From assembly GCA_964579765.1 (NCBI GenBank), contig CAZOIK010000313.1, forward strand, positions 1-27,207: a stretch of 27,207 bases of DNA, in the 5' to 3' direction. The DNA is from DATNBT01 sp964579765 (GTDB lineage: Bacteria; Acidobacteriota; Vicinamibacteria; Vicinamibacterales; CAVVIG01). Under the pieces are notes generated by a model. The model saw only the letters and a list, made by a program, of their open reading frames with translations. It was not told where the DNA came from and did no database searches. Position numbers and translations under genes: made by a program. This document shows positions 1 to 5,822 of this stretch, in pieces. The stretch's first letter is position 1. Each line of letters opens with the position of its first letter.

Positions 1-479
1 CGATCGGGATCGAGCGACGCGGTGGGTTCGTCGAGCAGCAGGACGCGGGGATCGACCGCGAGCGCGCGCGCGATGGCCACCCGCTGCGCCTCGCCGCCCG
101 ACAGCTCGCGCGGCAGCGCCGTGGCGCGGTGCGCGATGCCGAACGCGGCGAGCAGCTCGTGCCCGCGCTGAAGCGCGGCGTCGCGGCTCACGCCATGCGC
201 GTGGACGGGCGCGAGACAGATGTTCTCGATCGCGGTGAGGTGCTCGAACAGGCTGTGAAACTGGAAGACCATGCCCGCGCGGCCGCCTTCAATCGCGATG
301 TCGCCCGCGTCCTGACGCTCGAGCCCGGCAATCACGCGCAGGATGGTCGTCTTGCCCGAACCGGACGGGCCCATGACGACGACGATGTCGCAGCGGTCGG
401 CGTGGAAGGTCACGCCGCGCAGAATCTCGCGCGCGCCACGGCGGAGGTGCAGATCGCGTACCTCGAGGACGGCGGTCAC
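1..479 (-). CDS. Amino-acid-type ABC transporter ATP-binding protein (C-terminus cut off by window edge)
   Basis: ATPase subunit of an importer, energising uptake through the fused binding protein/permease encoded just upstream. The visible 159 residues carry Walker A (GPSGSGKTT, about 37-45), a Q-loop (VFQFHSLFEH, about 71-80), the signature LSGGEAQRVAIARAL (about 126-140) and Walker B followed by the D-loop (LLLDEPTASLD, about 147-157). The order and spacing match the GlnQ/HisP polar amino acid family. The start is GTG at 479-477, which overlaps the TGA of the upstream gene by four bases (GTGA), implying translational coupling. The remaining C-terminal part, normally about 80-90 residues including the H-loop, lies beyond position 1. 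The substrate cannot be told from the ATPase; amino acid specificity comes from the neighbour. Family call is secure. Confidence 0.93.
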   Translation of the reverse strand, partial: MTAVLEVRDLHLRRGAREILRGVTFHADRCDIVVVMGPSGSGKTTILRVIAGLERQDAGDIAIEGGRAGMVFQFHSLFEHLTAIENICLAPVHAHGVSRDAALQRGHELLAAFGIAHRATALPRELSGGEAQRVAIARALAVDPRVLLLDEPTASLDPD

Positions 480-2017
480 GGCGTCGCCTGCCTCCATCGG
501 CGCTCGAGCCGCGAGGCGACGGCGGCGAGCGGCAGCGACATCGCCAGGTACAGCGCGGCGCAGAGCACGCCGGGAATCACCCAGCTGCCGAGATTGGTCG
601 CGAAAATCTGCGTCTGCTTGGTGAGCTCCATCACCGTCAGCACGGAGACGAGCGACGAGTCCTTGAGCAGCGCGACGAAGTCGTTCGTCATCGGTGCGAG
701 CGCGAGCCGGAACGCCTGCGGACCGCGGATGAGCGTGAGCACCTGCATGTCGCTCAGGCCGAGGGTCCGGCCCGCTTCGAGCTGTCCCGCCGGGATGGCC
801 TGCAGCGCGGATCGATAGATCTCGCTTTCGTACGCCGCGTAGTTGAGCGCCAGCCCAAGGAGCGCGGCGGCGAATGCCGGCAGCCGGATGGCCGCCGCGA
901 TCCCGTAGTAGAGGACGAAGAGCTGCAGCAGGATGGGCGTCCCGCGCATGAGCTCGACATAGCCGGTCAGCCCCGCGCGGATCGCCCGGCCGCCGTATAC
1001 GCGGCCGGTCGCGATGAGCACGCCGATCGCGACCGCGAGCGCCATCGAGAGGCACGACAGGACGATCGTGACGACCGACGCGCGCAGGAGCGACGGCAGA
1101 TACCGCGCGGTCGCGTCGAGCGCCGAGAGCGCCGCCGTCGTCGTGGCGTCGAAGCCGGTGACGGGCGCGACCGGCTCGCCGGCCAGCAGGCGCGCATAGA
1201 GCCGTGGCTGATCGCCGTTCCAGACGTTCCATCGGCGGAAGATCCGTTCGAGCTCGCCGTCGCGCATGGCGCCGCGCAGAATCTCGTTGCACGCGTCGCG
1301 CAGCGGCGCGTTGGCCGCCGACAGCACGCCGACGTAGTGGCCGACGGCGACCGTGTCCGGCTGAATCGTGAAGCCCGGGATGAAGCGCGTCCGCCGCTCG
1401 GCGAGGACGTTGTCCAGCAGCACCGCGTCCACGCGTCCGAGCACGAGATCGCTGTACGGGTGGACGTCGTCTTCGTACGGCAGCGCGTCGATGCCGTAGT
1501 CATGGGCCGCCTTGAGCAGGATGTCGTAGGCGATCGTGCCGCTCAGCGTGCCGACCCTGCGGCCGCGCAGATCCGCAAGCGTGTGGACGCGCGCGGCGTC
1601 GGCGTTCCGCACGCTGAGGACTTCGCGGAACTCGTAGTAGGGGACGGTCGTCGAGAGCACCGCTCGGCGGGCGGGCGTGTCTTCGATCCCGCTCAGGGCG
1701 ACGTCGGCGTCGCCGCGCGCGATCGACTGGTCGAGCGAGGTGAACGTAATCTGGACGAAGCGCGGCGTCCGGTGCAGGCCGCGCGCGAGGAGCGACGCGA
1801 CGTCCACGTCGAAGCCGGAGACGACGTCGGGGCGGGCGGGATCGGCCTCGACAAACGGCGCTCCGCCTTCGGCGTCGCCCGCCCAGCGGAGCTCAGGGGG
1901 CTGTCCGAGGGCGGCCGGCGCGGCGGCCATCACGAGCAGGCCCGCTGCCGCCGATACCAGGAAAGGCCGGATCGCCGCGCTCAAAACTTGTATGACGCGC
2001 TTCGCAAAGTGAGACAC
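476..2017 (-). CDS. Fused periplasmic solute-binding protein / permease of an amino-acid ABC importer
   Basis: A 513-residue chimera. Residues about 10-38 are a hydrophobic signal or anchor segment. About 43-275 is a family 3 extracellular solute-binding domain (FDVDVASLLARGL, then the ADVALSGIEDTPARR region, and a VDAVLLDN segment). About 305-510 is a HisM/GlnP-type permease with the ELMRGTPILLQLFVLYYG motif and the cytoplasmic EAA-type loop (EAGRTLGLS...RGPQAF) that docks onto the ATPase. Fusions of this type are known in polar amino acid importers; here the binding domain is N-terminal, so it would stay tethered to the membrane. The start is GTG at 2017-2015, with only a weak ribosome site; a TTG at residue 12 is an alternative but would shorten the signal peptide. 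The gene overlaps the ATPase gene by four bases. Substrate unknown, probably a polar amino acid. Confidence 0.9.
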   Translation of the reverse strand: MSHFAKRVIQVLSAAIRPFLVSAAAGLLVMAAAPAALGQPPELRWAGDAEGGAPFVEADPARPDVVSGFDVDVASLLARGLHRTPRFVQITFTSLDQSIARGDADVALSGIEDTPARRAVLSTTVPYYEFREVLSVRNADAARVHTLADLRGRRVGTLSGTIAYDILLKAAHDYGIDALPYEDDVHPYSDLVLGRVDAVLLDNVLAERRTRFIPGFTIQPDTVAVGHYVGVLSAANAPLRDACNEILRGAMRDGELERIFRRWNVWNGDQPRLYARLLAGEPVAPVTGFDATTTAALSALDATARYLPSLLRASVVTIVLSCLSMALAVAIGVLIATGRVYGGRAIRAGLTGYVELMRGTPILLQLFVLYYGIAAAIRLPAFAAALLGLALNYAAYESEIYRSALQAIPAGQLEAGRTLGLSDMQVLTLIRGPQAFRLALAPMTNDFVALLKDSSLVSVLTVMELTKQTQIFATNLGSWVIPGVLCAALYLAMSLPLAAVASRLERRWRQATP

Positions 2018-2025
2018 GCCTGGAT

Positions 2026-2055
2026 GTTAAAGTGTGCATCGCCGATTAATATCAA
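2026..2055 (-). promoter_or_regulatory. Candidate sigma70-type promoter of the ABC importer
   Basis: On the minus strand a TTGATA (2055-2050) is followed after 18 bases by TTTAAC (2031-2026), matching the -35 and -10 consensus at 5/6 and 4/6 positions in an otherwise GC-rich region. The predicted transcript would begin about 2 bases before the GTG at 2017, so either the message is nearly leaderless or the true start codon is further in. Prediction by eye only. Confidence 0.35.
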
Positions 2056-2060
2056 TCGGC
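2041..2060. promoter_or_regulatory. Perfect palindrome, possible operator, between divergent genes
   Basis: GCCGATT and AATCGGC form a perfect 7-bp inverted repeat around a 6-base AT-only-but-one spacer (AATATC). It lies between the divergent importer and receiver genes and overlaps the candidate -35 of the importer promoter. That position suits a repressor or activator site for a dimeric regulator, although no regulator of a known operator type is encoded next to it. A hairpin role is less likely because it is upstream of both genes. Confidence 0.4.
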
Positions 2061-2094
2061 ATTACAATTGCGCATAGCTTAGAGCAATTCAGCG

Positions 2095-2493
2095 ATGACA
2101 GCCGAGGCCCCGCGTCTTCTGATCGTGGACGACGACGTGTCAACGACGGAGACGTTTGCACAGATCCTCACGCTCGAAGGCTACGACGTCCGGACGGCGG
2201 CGACCGCCGAGTCGGGCCTGCGCGAGATCGAAGCCGCCCATCCCGACGCCATCATCCTCGACCTGCGGATGCCGTTCATCAACGGCCTCGGCATGCTGTA
2301 CCGGCTGCGCGCCGGCGAGCCTCACCGCCACACGCCGGTCGTCATCGTCACCGGCGATCAGTGCCTGGAAGACTCGGTGATCGACGAGCTCCGCGATCTC
2401 GGCGCGGAGATCCGGTTCAAGCCGCTCTGGCTCGAGGATCTCGTGGACGTCGCGCGGTCGCTCGTGCAGGCGCGCCGCCAGCAGCTCAACTAA
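2095..2493 (+). CDS. Stand-alone response regulator receiver protein
   Basis: A 132-residue protein consisting only of a CheY-like receiver domain. Visible are the acidic pocket (D12-D14 in LLIVDDD), the phospho-acceptor Asp56 in ILDLRMP, the conserved Thr86 in VIVTGD and Lys109 in FKPL. All residues needed for phosphorylation are present. There is no output domain, so it would signal by protein-protein contact, as CheY or Spo0F do. The length is typical of single-domain receivers. No histidine kinase is adjacent, so the partner is unknown. It is divergently oriented from the ABC importer across a palindrome, but a regulatory link is not shown. The ATG at 2095 has only a weak upstream TAGAG; the start is supported by the domain beginning immediately after it. 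Confidence 0.92.
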   Translation: MTAEAPRLLIVDDDVSTTETFAQILTLEGYDVRTAATAESGLREIEAAHPDAIILDLRMPFINGLGMLYRLRAGEPHRHTPVVIVTGDQCLEDSVIDELRDLGAEIRFKPLWLEDLVDVARSLVQARRQQLN

Positions 2494-2503
2494 ATCGCCG
2501 ATC

Positions 2504-2523
2504 GCGGCCCTTTCAGGGGCCGC
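2504..2523. terminator. GC-rich hairpin downstream of the receiver gene
   Basis: GCGGCCC (2504-2510) and GGGCCGC (2517-2523) form a perfect 7-bp stem with a TTTCAG loop, starting 11 bases after the stop codon. There is no T-run, so intrinsic termination would be weak. It lies just upstream of a TAGAAT box (2529-2534) that could be the -10 of the next gene. Confidence 0.45.
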
Positions 2524-2555
2524 CGCGGTAGAATATCCGCCGAGGTTTTCCAGCC

Positions 2556-3062
2556 ATGAAACGTCTCAGCCCGTTCATCGCTTCGTTGAGTGTCCTGTCG
2601 ATGCTGGTGGTTGCCGCGCTCTGGAACGTCTCGGCGTCGGCGACGGCGGCGGTTGACGTCAAGCCCCTCGGTCCGCACAAGCAGGCCAGCCTGCCGCCGC
2701 TGCCGTTCGGCCCGCGCGATCCGCTGCCGCGGCCCACGCAGGTCGTCGTGCAGGTGTTCCAGTTCGCGGCCGAGCATCCGGAAGTCCTGACCTACATGCC
2801 GTGCTTCTGTGGCTGCGACCACCTCGGTCACCAGGGCAACGAGGACTGCTTCGTGCGCCAGCGCAACTCGAACGGCGACGTCGTCGCCTGGGAGCCGCAC
2901 GGCAGCGAGTGCCAGGTGTGCATCGACGTCGGCCAGCAGGCCATGCAGATGTTCAACTCGGGCGCGTCGCTCAAGCAGATCCGCGATTCGATCGAGAAGA
3001 AATACGCGGGGACGTACCAGAACCACACGCCCACGCCGCAGCCGCCGGCGCCGAAGAAGTAA
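2556..3062 (+). CDS. Secreted PCYCGC-motif protein of unknown function
   Basis: A 168-residue exported protein with a signal peptide (about 1-30: basic start, hydrophobic core, ASA-type cleavage region). The core carries PCFCGC (82-87), a variant of the PCYCGC motif that names a family first noted in Bacillus, followed by a GHxGNEDCFV element (91-100), His115, and a CxxC at 119-122. This spacing of six cysteines plus histidines suggests metal binding or redox chemistry outside the cytoplasm, but the family has no firm function. The tail is rich in Pro and Lys. A TAGAAT box lies 22 bases upstream and GAGG at 2542-2545 is a plausible ribosome site. The gene faces the radical SAM gene tail to tail with a 24-base gap. 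Family assignment is good; function is unknown. Confidence 0.8.
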   Translation: MKRLSPFIASLSVLSMLVVAALWNVSASATAAVDVKPLGPHKQASLPPLPFGPRDPLPRPTQVVVQVFQFAAEHPEVLTYMPCFCGCDHLGHQGNEDCFVRQRNSNGDVVAWEPHGSECQVCIDVGQQAMQMFNSGASLKQIRDSIEKKYAGTYQNHTPTPQPPAPKK

Positions 3063-3086
3063 GAAGTTAGAGCGGCGACGTCCGAA

Positions 3087-4904
3087 CTACGCCGACGCGG
3101 GTACCAGCGAGATGAACGAGCGCTGGGCCTGCGGCGGCGTCTGCGTCGGCATGTTGTCGGGCAGATCGCCGCAGTCGGCGCGCAGGAACTGCCACTGGTG
3201 CGGCTTGATCGTGGCGAGGAGCTCCTTCCGCGTCTTCACGTTCAGCGGCTTCCCGACGTAGATCTTGCCCATCTTGCCCATCAGCCACTCGGGCAGGGCG
3301 CTCGCGAACATGAACATCGGCCAGGTGAACCCGGGGCCGTTCAGCTTGCGGAGCTTCCACGCCCACAGCCCGATCGCGCCGACGCGCCACGCCGTGGGCG
3401 CCCACCAGCTGATCTGACCGGGCCGCAGGTTCATCTTCCAGCACTTCATCATCAGCTGCCACTGCAGCGGCGTCAGCTCGCGCGTCTGCGACACGCCTTT
3501 CTTGTCTTCCATCCGCGTGTCGTGGAGCGGCGTGAAGATGGACGGGATGAAGAAGGCGAACAGCCCACGCCGCTCGACCTCGTAGATCAGATCGAGCGTC
3601 GCCTTCACGTCGTCGTCGGTCTCGCCTGGGTTGCCGACGATGAGCGTGGCGGCGGGGAACCAGTTGTTCTTGTTCATCACCTCGAGGCCGCGGATGAACA
3701 CGCTCTGCCACTCCTCGATCGGGAACGGCACGCCCTTGCTCGGCATGATCTGTTTCGCCATGCGGACCGAGCCGGTCTCGAGGCCGACGAGCGGGACGAG
3801 CGCCTTCTTCTTCGGGTGCGTGCTGAGCAGCGGCAGGTGAATCGGGCTCTTGTCGATGCAGACCTCGGTGATCTGCTGAATCATGATCGGATCGACCACG
3901 GCCGGCGCGATCGTCGAGTGGCTGAGCACGTGCTGCTCGACGCCCGGCGTGTCGCACACCGACTTGTAGAGATCGACGAGCGCTTCACGATTGGGGAAGT
4001 AGAACGGAACGCTCGTGTGCACCTGGCCCCAGATGAACATGTCCTCGGTAGCCAGCGAGATCTGCTTGTTGCCGTCGCGCACGTTCGCGCGCACGGCGTC
4101 CATCATCTTGTCCTTCGGCATGTCGATCTGCGGGTTCAGATCGGGCACGCAGAACTGGCAGCGGCGCCCGCAGCCGGTCGTCATCTCGACGACGCCGAAC
4201 GTCGTGCGCTTGTCGGGGAAGACGAACTCGTTGCGGTCCTTCGGGTGCGCGACGTCGATCTGCTTGGGCAGGTCGTCGCCGGCGAGCGCCTTGTCGAAGA
4301 GCGTCTTCACGTCGGCCGACTCGGCGCGGCCCTCGACCACGCAGTCCACGCTGAGGCGCTCCCACGAATTCGTCTGCGTGATCTGCCAGCCGCCCGACCC
4401 GCCGACGAGCACCTTGAAGTTGCCGCGGTACGGGTTGTTCTTGATGGCGTCGAACAGCTCCATCGCGTAGTGCGAGTTGATGGGCTGCTTCGACGATCCG
4501 AAGATGGACGTGTACACCCCGGCGGCGAACGTCACGCCGAGCGGGTTGTGCGTCGAGACGGCGACGACTCTGGTGTCGGGGCCGACGAACTTCTCGAGGT
4601 CGGTCGGATAGCAGCACGCGACGTCTTCGGCCGGATAGTGCCGCAGCAGCGTGGCCTCGAGCACGCGCGTGCCCGCGGGCATGTAGCGGGCCGATCCGTC
4701 GGCGTTGTACTCGACGTTGCGCCACGTCGGATATTTCTTGTTGAGAATCCCCTCGAGCCACATCGGCAGCGAGGCCATGCTCATCTGAATGAAGTAGCCG
4801 GCGTGGTCGATGATCTCGGTCAACGGCGCCGTCAACACGATGCGCGCCCCGCGCGCGGTGGCGCGCGGAACCGCGGGGGAGTAGCTGGAAGTCGCAGTGT
4901 CCAT
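3087..4904 (-). CDS. B12-binding-domain radical SAM protein, possibly of the tetraether/membrane-spanning lipid synthase type
   Basis: A 605-residue enzyme. The N-terminal about 220 residues form a Rossmann-like B12-domain region (RVVAVSTHNPLG near 112-123, VLVGGSGGW near 165-173) without a canonical DxHxxG, so histidine-ligated cobalamin is not expected. The radical SAM core follows, with the [4Fe-4S] motif C245-x3-C249-x2-C252, the VGLETGS segment near 373-379 and the SAM-contacting LIVGNPGE near 421-428. The motif pattern PGVEQHVLSHSTIAPAVV and IMPSKGVPFPIEEW resembles what I recall of archaeal Tes-like and bacterial Mss-like enzymes that couple lipid alkyl chains. That is memory-based inference. 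The C-terminal part (about 490-565) is rich in Trp and hydrophobic residues and could touch a membrane. Start ATG at 4904 has no clear ribosome site. The gene stands alone. Confidence 0.82.
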   Translation of the reverse strand: MDTATSSYSPAVPRATARGARIVLTAPLTEIIDHAGYFIQMSMASLPMWLEGILNKKYPTWRNVEYNADGSARYMPAGTRVLEATLLRHYPAEDVACCYPTDLEKFVGPDTRVVAVSTHNPLGVTFAAGVYTSIFGSSKQPINSHYAMELFDAIKNNPYRGNFKVLVGGSGGWQITQTNSWERLSVDCVVEGRAESADVKTLFDKALAGDDLPKQIDVAHPKDRNEFVFPDKRTTFGVVEMTTGCGRRCQFCVPDLNPQIDMPKDKMMDAVRANVRDGNKQISLATEDMFIWGQVHTSVPFYFPNREALVDLYKSVCDTPGVEQHVLSHSTIAPAVVDPIMIQQITEVCIDKSPIHLPLLSTHPKKKALVPLVGLETGSVRMAKQIMPSKGVPFPIEEWQSVFIRGLEVMNKNNWFPAATLIVGNPGETDDDVKATLDLIYEVERRGLFAFFIPSIFTPLHDTRMEDKKGVSQTRELTPLQWQLMMKCWKMNLRPGQISWWAPTAWRVGAIGLWAWKLRKLNGPGFTWPMFMFASALPEWLMGKMGKIYVGKPLNVKTRKELLATIKPHQWQFLRADCGDLPDNMPTQTPPQAQRSFISLVPASA

Positions 4905-4914
4905 TGGAGCGAAT

Positions 4915-4943
4915 ACCGTAATTCAGGCCCGACAGGAGGTCAA
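4915..4943 (-). promoter_or_regulatory. Weak candidate promoter of the radical SAM gene
   Basis: On the minus strand TTGACC (4943-4938) is followed after 17 bases by TACGGT (4920-4915). The -35 matches 5/6 consensus positions but the -10 only 3/6. The predicted start of transcription would be a few bases from the ATG at 4904, fitting the lack of a ribosome site. Low confidence. Confidence 0.22.
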
Positions 4944-4990
4944 TAAACAGGGAGCGAATGGGACAAAACGTGGACCGAACGGACGAACGA

Positions 4991-5031
4991 CAAGGTTCCA
5001 AGGTTCCAGAGGCTGGAACCTCTGGAACCTT
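4991..5031. repeat. Tandem AAGGTTCC plus 13-bp perfect hairpin
   Basis: Two adjacent copies of AAGGTTCC (4992-4999 and 5000-5007) lead into a perfect 13-bp inverted repeat: AAGGTTCCAGAGG (5000-5012), loop CTGGAA, then CCTCTGGAACCTT (5019-5031). It lies 18 bases past the stop codon of the secreted protein gene and upstream of the radical SAM gene. It may act as a terminator for the former. There is no clear T-run, and the internally repeated GGTTCCA units look more like a dispersed intergenic repeat element. Confidence 0.6.
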
Positions 5032-5049
5032 GAAACGACCCCGGTCGCG

Positions 5050-5742
5050 TTAGTTGACCGCGAAGCAGTAGAGCAGCCCGGCGCCGCCGGTGCTGACCAG
5101 ATTCTCCTGGCTGCAGCCGCGGCTCGGATGCGCCGAGTTCCACGAGCTGTTGCCGCCGCCCTGCTTGTCGGAGTGGCCCAGTTGCGCGGTGCCCATGCTG
5201 TTGCTCGTCCAGTTGTTGCAGGTGTGATCCATGCCGTCGGTGTACGCGCGGCCGTCGGCCATCGACCCGGTCAGGATGTCGTGCGTGTTCGGCATGTCGC
5301 CCACGCCGTTGACGATGCCGCCTTTCTCGGTCAGCGAGATCTGCTTGCCGAGGCGGTTGCCGAGACGCGCCTGCTCGAGCGTGTCGCCGTGCAGCTCGGC
5401 CAGGTTCTGCGCGACCAGCTGGCCCTTCTGGTTGAACCACGGGCCGTTGCCGATGCGGTCGCGCGCGTTGACGGCGTTCGGTCCCTGGGTGCTCATGTAC
5501 GCGTGCCACGTCGCGCCGCCGCGGCCGGCCGCGGTCGCCATCTGCTGGCAGTACGCGTCGGCGCCCGCGAGGCCGCCGTAGTTGGCGCCGTCGCCCTTGC
5601 CGACGCTCGTGATGAAGAACGACATCGGCCCCTGGGGGCCGCCGCGCCCTCCGCGGCCGGGCGGCTGCTGCGCGAACACGAGGTACGAGCCTCCGGCGAG
5701 CGCCAGCGCCAGAGCGATCACGTGCGGAATCACTCGCTTCAT
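5050..5742 (-). CDS. Secreted DUF1554/C-type-lectin-like protein
   Basis: A 230-residue exported protein: signal peptide at about 1-25 ending in VFAQ, a Gly/Pro/Arg-rich linker at 26-40, then a single domain. The pattern FFITSVGKGDGANYGGLAGA followed by CQ, a WHAYMST segment, a WTSNSMG segment and a C-terminal STGGAGLLYCF resembles DUF1554-type extracellular proteins with a lectin-like fold. Four cysteines (65, 175, 210, 226) would make two disulfides in the periplasm or outside. A ligand cannot be deduced. The start ATG at 5742 is supported by GAGGAG ten bases upstream. It is divergent from the downstream membrane protein and separated from the radical SAM gene by a hairpin, so it is probably monocistronic. 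The fold assignment is by pattern only. Confidence 0.6.
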   Translation of the reverse strand: MKRVIPHVIALALALAGGSYLVFAQQPPGRGGRGGPQGPMSFFITSVGKGDGANYGGLAGADAYCQQMATAAGRGGATWHAYMSTQGPNAVNARDRIGNGPWFNQKGQLVAQNLAELHGDTLEQARLGNRLGKQISLTEKGGIVNGVGDMPNTHDILTGSMADGRAYTDGMDHTCNNWTSNSMGTAQLGHSDKQGGGNSSWNSAHPSRGCSQENLVSTGGAGLLYCFAVN

Positions 5743-5822
5743 GAGTTGTCTCCTCGGCCGCGCATCTTATCACCGTAAAGACCGCAGAAACGTGGTGAAG
5801 GGGAGACGCCAATGTTAGAGTC

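Noticed and set aside
3198..4946. Plus-strand open frame (582 codons) opposite the radical SAM gene
   Set aside because: Antisense shadow; the minus strand has the Fe-S motif and a coherent fold.
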